64,000 bases of DNA from Gemmatimonas aurantiaca T-27 (GTDB taxonomy: Bacteria; Gemmatimonadota; Gemmatimonadetes; Gemmatimonadales; Gemmatimonadaceae): NCBI RefSeq assembly GCF_000010305.1, contig NC_012489.1, positions 434,001 to 498,000 of the forward strand. Direction: 5' to 3'. Position numbers and translations under genes: made by a program. The notes beneath the pieces are model-generated. The model did no database searches, was not told the origin of the DNA, and saw nothing but the letters and a program-made list of their open reading frames with translations. Positions 35,099-43,449 of the stretch are shown piece after piece. Every line of letters starts with the position of its first letter. Position 1 is the stretch's first letter.

Positions 35099-36300
35099 GA
35101 AGGAACTCCGGCGGTGGAGAGTTGTCCGTTGATCAGTTCGAGCTGCTCCAGCAGTCGCTGCGCCGCGTCGGCTTCACCATGCCAGTGCAGCAGCTTGTGG
35201 GCCTCGGTGAGCTTCTCCACGGCGTGCCCGAAAATGCCCAGATGGGCGAGCGCGTTCCCCTGATTGGCCAGGATGCGGGCATACCCCACCGGATCCATGG
35301 CACGGGGGCGTACGGTCAACAGTTCTTCATAGGCTTCGACGGCCTGCATGAGATTCTCCTGCCGATGCCCCGACGGCATGTACTGCATGGCGTTGGCCAT
35401 GTTGAGCATGGTGCTGGCCCATTCATCCGCGTTGGTTTCGCGATCGTACACGCTGAGCGCTTCGCGGAAGGCCTGTACCGCAACGGCGAGGCGCAGTTTG
35501 TCTCCAGCTTCCGACATCGGCATCGCGACATAGGCAATGCCCAGGTTGGACTGAATGCGCGCCCAGAGCAGTGGATGCGATTCACGATCGATGCCGGCAC
35601 GCAGGGCCTGCTGATACAGTTGTGTCGCCTCGACGAGTCGATGTCGCCGCGATTCGGCGATCTGATGCACCACCAGCGCGTACCCACACAGCAACTCTGC
35701 TTGCAGGCCCGGCAGCGGAGTGTCCCCGGCCAGCGCAATCGCGTCCTTCCAGAGCGCTTCTGCCTGCTCCCCGGCCTCCTCGAGCCCGGCACGCTGGGCG
35801 AGTAGCTGCGCGGCGAGCAGCGGAGAGACCACCCGCGCCGCGGCGATGCCAGCATCGAGCTCGGTCGCCGACGCCGTGAGATCGCCGGTCTCCAGTGCAT
35901 GGCTCGCGCTCACCAGACGTGCATGGCCCGCCAGTTCGCGATCGAGCAACGACCAATCCGGTTCGCGATATTCGTCGCCCAAGACAAAAGCCGCCATCCG
36001 TGTCAGCGCAGACAGCACAGGATCGCTCCCCGCTTCAGCCTGGGCGCGCTCTGCGGGTTCCCCGGACAGCACGTAGCGGTTGTAGTGCGCAAGCTGACTG
36101 TCCTGCGACGCCAGCAACGACAGCGCGAGATCACGGTCGTTGCGACACGAGGCTTCGAAGAAATGCCAGGCCTCGGGCCAGCTCTCGGGTGTTTCACCGC
36201 GGAGCAGCGCCGTCAGCGCGGGCTGATCCGCGTCCACCGCCGGCAACAGCAACAGGCCGGTGGGATAGGGAAACACGCCGATCGGTTGGGGGCGGATCAT
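35095..36300 (-). CDS. TPR protein of the hydrogenase operon
   Basis: A protein of 401 residues, rich in Ala and Leu, with helical repeats of TPR type across about 120-390 (for example LWARIQSNLGIAYVAMPMSE, EWASTMLNMANAMQYM and YARILANQGNALAHLGIF). The N-terminal PIGVFPYPTGLLLLPAVDAD is not TPR. No signal or membrane segment is seen. It overlaps its neighbours on both sides by 4 bases. TPR proteins commonly scaffold complexes, so a part in hydrogenase assembly is likely but inferred. Confidence 0.85.
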   Translation of the reverse strand: MIRPQPIGVFPYPTGLLLLPAVDADQPALTALLRGETPESWPEAWHFFEASCRNDRDLALSLLASQDSQLAHYNRYVLSGEPAERAQAEAGSDPVLSALTRMAAFVLGDEYREPDWSLLDRELAGHARLVSASHALETGDLTASATELDAGIAAARVVSPLLAAQLLAQRAGLEEAGEQAEALWKDAIALAGDTPLPGLQAELLCGYALVVHQIAESRRHRLVEATQLYQQALRAGIDRESHPLLWARIQSNLGIAYVAMPMSEAGDKLRLAVAVQAFREALSVYDRETNADEWASTMLNMANAMQYMPSGHRQENLMQAVEAYEELLTVRPRAMDPVGYARILANQGNALAHLGIFGHAVEKLTEAHKLLHWHGEADAAQRLLEQLELINGQLSTAGVPS

Positions 36301-36653
36301 GAGATATCCGTGAAAGAGTGCGTCGTCATCTGCGTCGTCATCGACGAAGCCGGGACCAGCGCGACGCGCAGGGCGCCACGCTCATCGTCCCAGAATGCCG
36401 GCAGGTCGCCCGTGGGGCCGTCGTCGTGCAGGACCTCGCGTACGAGCACGCTGCGATCACCGGCCGGGTTGCGCTGCTTGAGCAACAAGCCACCACCGCC
36501 TGGTCCACGGGTGGGCAACAACCAGAGTTCATTGCCACGTGGCATGGCCAACAACGTGTCGGCGGGAAAGAAGCGCTGCGCGAGTGATACCGGCAGCACG
36601 AGGTATCCGTCACTGCGCAATTGCACCGTGAACGGCGTGGCGTTGGAGGTCAT
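36297..36653 (-). CDS. Uncharacterised 118-residue protein next to the hydrogenase protease
   Basis: A protein of 118 residues starting MTSNATPFTVQLRSDGYLVL. The ATG at 36653 overlaps the stop of the protease gene; the longer frame to 36824 is inside that gene. The first half (FTVQLRSDGYLVLPVSLAQR, then LWLLPTRG) faintly recalls a swapped-hairpin AbrB-like fold, and the second half holds LLLKQRNPAGDRSVLVREVL. No cysteine motif or membrane segment is present. Four-base overlaps on both sides tie its production to the protease and TPR protein. Confidence 0.75.
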   Translation of the reverse strand: MTSNATPFTVQLRSDGYLVLPVSLAQRFFPADTLLAMPRGNELWLLPTRGPGGGGLLLKQRNPAGDRSVLVREVLHDDGPTGDLPAFWDDERGALRVALVPASSMTTQMTTHSFTDIS

Positions 36654-37144
36654 GACACGGCCTCCTGCACCGCGATGGCGGCATCCACTTCCTGCATCAA
36701 CAGGTCGGCCACGCGATGCATGGCCGCATCGATGGCCGGTGAGAGCGGCGCACCGGGATCGAACTGGGCTCCTTCGATGAGCCACACGTCGATACGTGGC
36801 GGGTAGTCTTCCTTGAGCGCCCACCGCGCGAACGCCAATGCGTGATCCCAGCGAAATGCATGCAGGTTCACGCCGGCCAGCGGCGGGGTTTCCGCGTCAC
36901 GCCCATCCAGTCGGAAAATCGCGCCGGGTTCGGAGCCGCTGCGGCAGGCGTCCACGATGATGACGTGTGGCACGCCCCGCATCTGAAATCCGACATCCAT
37001 CCCGCCCGTTCCACCGTCGGCACAACGCACGCCGTGCGGCACCCCTCGATCCCAGAGGTGCCGCACGAGAATGGGGCCGACCGCATCGTCGCCGCGCAGC
37101 AGGTTGCCGCAGCCAACGATGAGTACGCGGACCGAATCGTTCAT
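36650..37144 (-). CDS. [NiFe] hydrogenase maturation protease
   Basis: A protein of 164 residues of the HycI/HupD family. GCGNLLRGDDAVGPILVRHL at about 11-30 contains the first nickel-binding acidic residue, and VDACRSGSEPGAI near 77-89 the second; a His follows in NLHAFRWDHAL. It cleaves the C-terminal tail of the large subunit once nickel is inserted. The matching substrate, the large subunit with a 19-residue tail, ends 21 bases upstream. It overlaps the next gene by 4 bases. Confidence 0.93.
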   Translation of the reverse strand: MNDSVRVLIVGCGNLLRGDDAVGPILVRHLWDRGVPHGVRCADGGTGGMDVGFQMRGVPHVIIVDACRSGSEPGAIFRLDGRDAETPPLAGVNLHAFRWDHALAFARWALKEDYPPRIDVWLIEGAQFDPGAPLSPAIDAAMHRVADLLMQEVDAAIAVQEAVS

Positions 37145-37165
37145 CGAGACCTCATGCTCCGCCCC

Positions 37166-38791
37166 TCAGCCCATCTCTCCTATGCGGAAACGGGAGAGCT
37201 CCTTGCCGGTCTTTTCGTCATAGGCATGCACCGTGCACACGAGGCAGGAATCGTACGAACGGGCCACATGTCCCATCTCGATCGGGTCGGTGGGATCCTG
37301 AATTTCGGCGCCGATGAAGGCCGCCTCCATGGGGCCATGACGGCCCAGGCGATCGCGCGGTCCGATATTCCAGGCCGTCGGGGTGATCACCTGGTAGTTC
37401 TCGATCTTGCCGTCGCTGAGCACGATCCAGTCGGAGAGCGATCCGCGAGCGGCTTCGGTGGAGCCAAAACCACGACCACTCTCGAGTTCCACCGGCTTGT
37501 TGTAGAACCGGTCGTGCAGGTCGATCTGGTCGAGCCAGGAACGCACGAGACGGAAGTACTTGGGTGCTTCGTGCATGCGCGCCATCACGCGGGTGAGGAT
37601 GCTCGGTCCCACCGTTTGAATGGCGTCGAGAATGAACGGATCGTAGTCCTGATGCGCGGCGGCATCACCACGACCGGCGATGATCTGCCGCGCCAGCGGG
37701 CCGGCTTCGAGCGGAATCGCTCCCTTGCCGGGCACGTCGTACCGCGGCGACTTCGCCCAGGAATACTTGCCCTGCTTGTGGCCATCGAGCGGATCGATGG
37801 GATCGGTCTCACCCTGCCACGGATGCAACGACTTGTCACCACGATAGAACGAATGTGCGGTGTCCTCACGCACGTTCAGGTGATCGAAGTCGTGGAACGC
37901 CGATCCGTCGTAAATGCCGGCGCGGCTCATCAGCGCGGCGTTGCGCCCTTCCACCGTGGGACGTTCGTACAACTTGGGATCGAAGAACGTGCCGGTAGAG
38001 AGAAACGCGCCCACCCCCTGACCGTACTTGTCGAGACCGGCCCGTTGCGCGAAGCGGATGAACAGGCCGCAGTCGGAGTTGCGCTGCGATTCGTTCTCTT
38101 CGGCCCAGGCGAGCATGTCGTTCCAGCTCTTGATCTCAAGCCAGCGGTCGATGGAGCAGCCGAGCCACTGCTTTTCGAGCCACTCGCGCCGCCACATATC
38201 GAGAATGGCGATGGAGCGGGTCACGTCGGACAGCGACGGCGCGCACATCACGCCGCCCGGAATCATGAAGCTCGAGTGTGGCCATTGTCCGCCGAAGATC
38301 GCGTACACTTCCACCGGCTTGGCGGATAGCGTGACCCCTGGCTCGAAGCTCGTGCCGACAAAGGGCGCAAAACGCTTCACCACCTCGTCGTACTCGGGCA
38401 GGTGCGCGTACTTCTTGTTGATCAGGTCCACCGCAAACAGCGCATAAAACCAGCGCGGGATGGACAGCAACGTTTCACACGCCTGCGCGATGTTGCGAAT
38501 GAGCGTGGCGTTGTGTGGCAGGTGCGTCTTCCACGCCGTGTCCAGCGCGTAGGCCGCCTTGTAGAGGTGTGAACCGCCGCAGATGCCGCAAATGCGCGGC
38601 GTGACGATGAGACCGGCTTGCGGATCCTTGCCGCGCAGGATGATCTCGAATCCGCGGAACATGCTTGCTTCGGTCCATGCATCCGTGACAACACCGTCGC
38701 GAATCGTCACGCGCAGGTCGAGATCACCCTCCACGCGCCCGAGAGGGCTGATGCGCAGGTCGGAGGGCATGGGCTGAGTCGCCGTGGCCAT
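37166..38791 (-). CDS. hhyL: [NiFe] hydrogenase large subunit, group 1h-like
   Basis: A protein of 541 residues from ATG 38791 (MATATQPMPS); the frame to 38863 overlaps the small-subunit gene. The N-terminal nickel motif RICGIC supplies Cys68 and Cys71. The C-terminal motif DSCLVCTVH supplies Cys516 and Cys519, with cleavage expected after His522, releasing a 19-residue tail. The usual Pro before the third Cys is Ser515. The enzyme oxidises H2. Lack of a cytochrome b gene and the accessory set around it point to the oxygen-tolerant, high-affinity group 1h (actinobacterial type). Group assignment is by motif memory, not by a tree. Confidence 0.92.
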   Translation of the reverse strand: MATATQPMPSDLRISPLGRVEGDLDLRVTIRDGVVTDAWTEASMFRGFEIILRGKDPQAGLIVTPRICGICGGSHLYKAAYALDTAWKTHLPHNATLIRNIAQACETLLSIPRWFYALFAVDLINKKYAHLPEYDEVVKRFAPFVGTSFEPGVTLSAKPVEVYAIFGGQWPHSSFMIPGGVMCAPSLSDVTRSIAILDMWRREWLEKQWLGCSIDRWLEIKSWNDMLAWAEENESQRNSDCGLFIRFAQRAGLDKYGQGVGAFLSTGTFFDPKLYERPTVEGRNAALMSRAGIYDGSAFHDFDHLNVREDTAHSFYRGDKSLHPWQGETDPIDPLDGHKQGKYSWAKSPRYDVPGKGAIPLEAGPLARQIIAGRGDAAAHQDYDPFILDAIQTVGPSILTRVMARMHEAPKYFRLVRSWLDQIDLHDRFYNKPVELESGRGFGSTEAARGSLSDWIVLSDGKIENYQVITPTAWNIGPRDRLGRHGPMEAAFIGAEIQDPTDPIEMGHVARSYDSCLVCTVHAYDEKTGKELSRFRIGEMG

Positions 38792-38832
38792 GGCTATATG
38801 CTCGAAATGGAAGGTGAGAGGAGTGAGGCGGC

Positions 38833-39804
38833 TCAGACGACGAACATGTCTTCCTTGCTCCACTTGGGCGCCGCGATGCGTGCGGCGGCCGCATGGGCCA
38901 TGTACGACACGTGGTCGGTGCCGGTGGGCACTTCCTTCGGAATCGTGCCACTCACCTTCTGTGTCTTGAACACCGTGCCAGGCTTGAGATCATGGAACGG
39001 GAATTCGGGCTCGGTGCAACCGGTGCAGGGCATGCCGGCGCGAGTCTTCGATGACTGCCGGTTCCACAGAATGCGATTGCAAGGCGAGTGGGTCATCGGA
39101 CCGCGGCAGCCGAGTTCGTAGAACAGGCACCCCTGACGCGTGCCCTGACCGAACTCCATGGTGCTCTGCTTGTACTCGAAGTACTGCACCCGCGTACAAC
39201 CGGTCTGCGTGAACGTCTTGAAGAACGTCTGCGGGCGCTGCAGATCGTCGAGCGCGATATCGCCCGCTCGTCCTGCGGAGATGGCCACCAGGATCTGCGT
39301 CACCCAGTCGGGGTGTGTGGGGCAACCGGGGATATTCACCACGGGCAATCCCCACTTGGAGCGGAAGTCACTGCCCAGGAACCCGCCGTGTTTCCGCTTG
39401 AGATACTGCAGGCCAACGTTGTCGACCGGATTGGGCTCGGTGGCCGGGATACCGCCCCAGCAGGCACAATCGCCGAGTGCCACCACGGCCCCCGCATGCG
39501 ACGCCAGCTCTCTCACCCAGTCCATCATCGGGCGATCGGCAAACATGTTGAACCGACCGGTCTTGTTGGGACCCAGGATGACGGTGCCCTCGAACACGAA
39601 GATGTCGAGCTGCCGCTTGCCGGACGCGAGATCATTGAGCATCTGCTTCACCGGCTCGCCCATCTCATAGCCGAGTGATGGATGCCAGAGAATGTCGATG
39701 CCGAAGTCAGTCACGAGATCGCACGCGCTCGGCTCTTCGGCATTGAGGAAGGACATCGTGTTGCCGGAACACGCACCACCCTGCAGCCACAGCACCGTTG
39801 CCAT
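38833..39804 (-). CDS. hhyS: [NiFe] hydrogenase small subunit, group 1h-like
   Basis: A protein of 323 residues from ATG 39804 (MATVLWLQGGACSGNTMSFL), preceded by GGAGAA. There is no Tat signal and no C-terminal membrane anchor, so it is cytoplasmic. Proximal-cluster ligands include Cys12, Cys113 or Cys115, and Cys161 (NIPGCPTHPDW). The position of the usual second N-terminal Cys is Asn15, as in actinobacterial-type enzymes whose proximal cluster has three Cys and one Asp. Cys226, Cys233, Cys242, Cys260 and Cys263 serve the other clusters. It passes electrons from the NiFe site to acceptors, probably the NifU-Rieske protein. Confidence 0.92.
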   Translation of the reverse strand: MATVLWLQGGACSGNTMSFLNAEEPSACDLVTDFGIDILWHPSLGYEMGEPVKQMLNDLASGKRQLDIFVFEGTVILGPNKTGRFNMFADRPMMDWVRELASHAGAVVALGDCACWGGIPATEPNPVDNVGLQYLKRKHGGFLGSDFRSKWGLPVVNIPGCPTHPDWVTQILVAISAGRAGDIALDDLQRPQTFFKTFTQTGCTRVQYFEYKQSTMEFGQGTRQGCLFYELGCRGPMTHSPCNRILWNRQSSKTRAGMPCTGCTEPEFPFHDLKPGTVFKTQKVSGTIPKEVPTGTDHVSYMAHAAAARIAAPKWSKEDMFVV

Positions 39805-39967
39805 GTGAGGAAGTTCTCCGGGAAACAGCCGGTCACGCCGGCAGGGAATGGGAGAGGAGGGAGGGGCCACACCGTGCAGACACTGGCGTGGGTCGGTGTC
39901 ACAATGCGAAGGCCGGCAACGCGCAACAATAGCAAGAACTAGGTAGGCGCCCGGTCGTGATGGTGAC
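39805..39967 (-). promoter_or_regulatory. Probable promoter region of the hydrogenase structural genes
   Basis: This 163-base gap is the largest inside the operon and separates the response regulator gene from the small subunit gene, so an internal promoter is likely here. It holds ACACCG (39869-39874) and CGGTGT (39894-39899) as an inverted pair, and a small GCCGG-TCACG-CCGGC hairpin near 39824-39838 just upstream of the Shine-Dalgarno. No convincing -35/-10 pair was found. Confidence 0.4.
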
Positions 39968-40609
39968 TCAGGTGGGCGTTTGCAGCACGATCAATCCCTG
40001 GCTGGCCGCGATGCGCACCAGCTCCACCTGATTGTGCACATTCAGTTTCTGCATGAGGTTGGCGCGGTGTCGCGTGGCCGTGTGTGGGGAGATGTTCAGT
40101 GCCTCGGCCACGGCACTGGTTGTCAGGCCATTGGCGATCAGTTGCAGTACTTCGCGTTCGCGCGCCGTGAGAGACACCGGGCGCATGCGGGACTCCTGCA
40201 GGCGGGCCCGGTCGATGGCTGCGGCGAGATAGCGTTGGCCCCGCAGCACACTCTCGATGGCAAAGAACAGCTCATCATCCATCGAGTCCTTGAGCAGGTA
40301 GCCATCGGCACCGGCGCTCAGGGCCTGTCCCACCAGGTGAGTTTCGTCGTGCATGGACAGCACGAGGACGCGTGTCGTGAGTCCTTTGGCCCGCACGCGT
40401 CGCAACGTCTCGAGCCCGTCGATACCCGGCATGTTGAGGTCGAGAATCACGAGATCCGGGCGCTCGGCCTCAATGAGCGGAACGGCGGCCTCTCCTGTGC
40501 CCGCCTCCCCCACGACATCGTGACGACCATCGAGGCGCAGCAACACGGCGAGTCCGCGGCGCACCAGCGAATGGTCGTCCACGAGTACGACCCGTGTCCG
40601 GGTGTTCAT
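39968..40609 (-). CDS. NarL/LuxR-type response regulator in the hydrogenase operon
   Basis: A protein of 213 residues. The receiver has VVLVDDHSLVRRGL and the acceptor Asp57 in VILDLNMPGIDG. A LuxR-type HTH lies at about 147-205 (LTAREREVLQLIANGL, then NISPHTATRHRANL). It overlaps the upstream histidine kinase gene by 4 bases, making a clear cognate pair. Position directly upstream of the structural genes suggests it activates or tunes hydrogenase expression. Confidence 0.94.
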   Translation of the reverse strand: MNTRTRVVLVDDHSLVRRGLAVLLRLDGRHDVVGEAGTGEAAVPLIEAERPDLVILDLNMPGIDGLETLRRVRAKGLTTRVLVLSMHDETHLVGQALSAGADGYLLKDSMDDELFFAIESVLRGQRYLAAAIDRARLQESRMRPVSLTAREREVLQLIANGLTTSAVAEALNISPHTATRHRANLMQKLNVHNQVELVRIAASQGLIVLQTPT

Positions 40610-42282
40610 GTGAGCGGCAACTGTACCGAGACGACCGTACCCGTGCCGGGTTGGCTTGCCACATCACAGAGCCCTCCCAACTGATGCGCGCGCTCGGCGA
40701 TACCGCGCAGGCCGAGGCCAGACTGTGACCGCGTGATATCGAACCCGCAGCCGTCATCGCTGACGCGCACGAGCAGGCGCTGCGCCGTTTCACCCACACT
40801 CACGCGCACTTCCGTGGCGCCCGCATGAGCGGTGACGTTGGTGAGGGCTTCCTGCACGATCCGGAACACGGCGGTTTCGTGCAGCGGGAACCGACGTTGA
40901 TCGAGACCGTCCACCTCGAGATGCACCGCAAACCCGCCCCGTTGTTCGGTATCGTGCACCAACTGGGCGAGGGCCGCCGCGAGGCCGTGCTGGTCGAGCG
41001 CCGGAGGCCTGAGACGACGCGCCAATTGCCGAAACCGTGCGGTGGCCTGATTGACCTGCAAGCGCAGCTCATCGAGCGGTGCGCGCACGTGTGGCGTGTC
41101 CGATGGCAACACGCGCGACAGGACCTGCAAGGCCAACTTCACCCCGACGAGCGCCTGACCTGCCTCATCGTGCAACTCCCGTGCGATGTGCTGACGCTCT
41201 TCCTCGATACGGTCGGCGTGCAGGGCAAACAGTTGCCGCACTTCCGCGTTCTTGCTGGCCAAGGCGGTGACCAGGCGCGAGTTCTCGATGGCCATGGCCG
41301 TGGTGTCCGCCAGCGCCTCGAGAAACGACGCATCGTTCCAGGTGAACGGGGCTCGCTCGATCGTCCGATGCAGTTCCAGAAATCCCACGACTTGATGTGA
41401 CGCATCGCGGAGCGGCACACACACGGCATAGTGCACACCGTCGTGGTCCACCAGTTCTTGGTCGCGCGCCGAATCGGCCGGGTAGTCGGCGGTGAGATAG
41501 GCAAACTCGTGTTCGAGCACACGTCCGGGGATGCCTTCCCGTCGTGCCCAGGTGCGCGGAAGACGTCGCCAATGGTTCTGACTCCAGTAGCTGGTGGACA
41601 CCAGCCGTGTCTCGCCGTGTTCACCCACGCTTGTCAGTCCGGCATAACCACCGTCTGCCTTGAGGAAGCGCGAGGCATGTTCCACCATCTCCTGCACCAA
41701 CGCCTCGGGCTCCCGGTGTCGGTGCACCGATCCGGAGAAGGCCAACAAGGCCTCCATGCCATTCGACCATTCGGCCAACCGACCCAGGAGCTCCGCGCGA
41801 TCCACGGCCACGGCCAACTGTTCGGACACGATGGTGAGCGCCCGCAGCAGAATCGCATCGAAGGCATGCTCCGATCTGGCGGCGACGAGCAGCACGGCCA
41901 GGGGGTGCCCGGCATGATGCGCCACCGGCACGGCCACGACGCTGCCCCAACCCAGCATTTGCGGCGCCACGCAGGTGCCGGGAATGACGTCCAGGGCCTC
42001 GTTGCTGAGCAGGCACTCGCGGCGCGTGGCGGCCGTGTGCATGATCGCACGCAGCGTGCGCGTGGACTGTCGTTCCGGCAGCAGTGTGCTGCCCACCAAC
42101 GCAGATACTTCGCCTTCATGCACCGACGCGATCGCGACCAGTGGCACCTGCAGACAGGTCGCCATGGAGGTGCACAGGAACTCCCGCAGCGTCGCGCCAT
42201 CGGGCTCGCGCGCGAGGACCGACGCGGCCACGGCCACCAACTCGAGGGCGAGACCGTCCCGCTCGGAAGGTGTGCGGATCAC
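40606..42282 (-). CDS. GAF sensor histidine kinase (HisKA_3) in the hydrogenase operon
   Basis: About 558 residues if the GTG at 42282 is the start. The open frame reaches ATG 42489, but that would overlap hypB by 188 bases with low-complexity Pro/Ser sequence, so the start is uncertain. Two GAF-like domains (about 15-170 and 190-345) precede a HisKA_3 region with His371 in HIARELHDEAGQAL and a C-terminal HATPase (VSDDGCGFD, GLGLRGIAERA). It is a soluble NarX/DegS-class kinase. The GAF domains may bind a heme, flavin or small ligand and could report oxygen, redox or nutrient state. Confidence 0.85.
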   Translation of the reverse strand: MIRTPSERDGLALELVAVAASVLAREPDGATLREFLCTSMATCLQVPLVAIASVHEGEVSALVGSTLLPERQSTRTLRAIMHTAATRRECLLSNEALDVIPGTCVAPQMLGWGSVVAVPVAHHAGHPLAVLLVAARSEHAFDAILLRALTIVSEQLAVAVDRAELLGRLAEWSNGMEALLAFSGSVHRHREPEALVQEMVEHASRFLKADGGYAGLTSVGEHGETRLVSTSYWSQNHWRRLPRTWARREGIPGRVLEHEFAYLTADYPADSARDQELVDHDGVHYAVCVPLRDASHQVVGFLELHRTIERAPFTWNDASFLEALADTTAMAIENSRLVTALASKNAEVRQLFALHADRIEEERQHIARELHDEAGQALVGVKLALQVLSRVLPSDTPHVRAPLDELRLQVNQATARFRQLARRLRPPALDQHGLAAALAQLVHDTEQRGGFAVHLEVDGLDQRRFPLHETAVFRIVQEALTNVTAHAGATEVRVSVGETAQRLLVRVSDDGCGFDITRSQSGLGLRGIAERAHQLGGLCDVASQPGTGTVVSVQLPLT

Positions 42283-42301
42283 GTGGCGGTGGGCAGCAGA
42301 C

Positions 42302-43015
42302 TCAGTGAGCCGCAAGCCGTTGCGCGTGCCACTCGGCACGCCACTCGGCGCGTCGGGCATCCAACAGCGCGAGCCAGTCTTCGAGCCCGGCACCGGTACG
42401 CGAGGAGCAGGACAGCACCGGCATGCCTGGCCGAACGGATGCGATGGCAGCTTCCGCGGCTTCGCGGTTGAACTCGCAGGCCACGGCAAGATCGGACTTC
42501 GTGACCATCGCGATGTCGGCCGAGTTGAACATCGTGGGATACTTGAGCGGCTTGTCCTCGCCTTCGGTCACGGAGAGCAGCACCAGCCGCAGCGCCTCGC
42601 CAAGATCATACGAAGCTGGGCACACGAGATTGCCCACATTTTCCACGAAGAGCACCTCGATATCCTCGAGTGCCCATCCGTCGAGATGGGCATCGATCAT
42701 CTCGGCCTCGAGGTGGCAGCGTCCGTGGGTGTTGATCTGCCTGACCGGCGCCCCGCTGCGCGCCAGGCGCTGCGCGTCGTTGTCCGTCTCCAGATCGCCG
42801 ACCAGTGCTGCCACCCGCACGCCACGCTGGTGCAGCGCTGTGAGGGTCCATTCGAGGAAAGCCGTCTTTCCTGTTCCAGGACTCGACACGAGGTTCACCA
42901 CAAAAACACCGGCGGCCTCGAACCGTGCGCGCAGGCCATGTGCCAGCTCGTCATTCTTGCGAAGAATGCCGGCACGCACGGCAACGATGCGCGACGTGGG
43001 CATGGTGGAGGTCAT
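42302..43015 (-). CDS. hypB: Hydrogenase nickel-insertion GTPase HypB
   Basis: A protein of 237 residues. The P-loop SSPGTGKT is at 44-51, with [17 protein letters not shown] (metal-binding Cys-His region at the dimer interface), [16 protein letters not shown], and KSDLAV for guanine recognition. The N-terminal CxxCGC nickel site and His-rich tract of some HypB proteins are absent. It delivers nickel to the large subunit with HypA. It overlaps the hypA stop by 4 bases. Confidence 0.96.
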
Positions 43016-43437
43016 GCAGGGATCTCCGGCGCCTGGGATGCACCCAGTGCTGACGTGTCGTGGTCGATGGAATCGAAGTCGGTCGATGCACCGTCGTCGA
43101 TTTCCAGACCGGTGATGTCCAACTCACGTCCCCTTCGGATATCGCCGCTCGGTGTATCACAGACCGGGCAACGGAATCGGTTGACTCCCGGCAACTCGTG
43201 AATCGCAGCACAGGGTGCGCAATGAATGGCAATCGGAATATCCTCGATCACCAGCCGTGATCCCGCGAGCGGCGTGTCGGCAGCCACCAGCTCATAGGAG
43301 AACAGCAGCGCCCCCGGCTCGATACCGGAGAGTCGTCCTATCGCAAGGTATACCACACGAACGGACGACGCGCCAAGCCGACGCGCTTCCGCACCGGCCA
43401 CATCGACGATGCTCTGAGCGATCGACAGTTCGTGCAT
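43012..43437 (-). CDS. hypA: Hydrogenase nickel chaperone HypA
   Basis: A protein of 141 residues beginning [10 protein letters not shown]; His2 and Glu3 are nickel ligands. A zinc site is formed by Cys73 and Cys76 (CAPC) and Cys90 and Cys93 (CPVC). The tail after residue 115 ([20 protein letters not shown]) is about 25 residues longer than usual and acidic. It begins 12 bases after the DUF1641 gene. Confidence 0.96.
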
Positions 43438-43449
43438 GATGTGAGTGGA

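Noticed and set aside
36842-38329. 495-residue plus-strand open frame
   Set aside because: It is antisense to the protease and hydrogenase large-subunit genes, both of which have diagnostic motifs.
42283-42489. N-terminal extension of the hydrogenase-operon histidine kinase to ATG 42489
   Set aside because: It would overlap hypB by 188 bases and encodes Pro/Ser/Arg-rich sequence with no domain; a start near 42282 fits better, although it lacks a strong Shine-Dalgarno.
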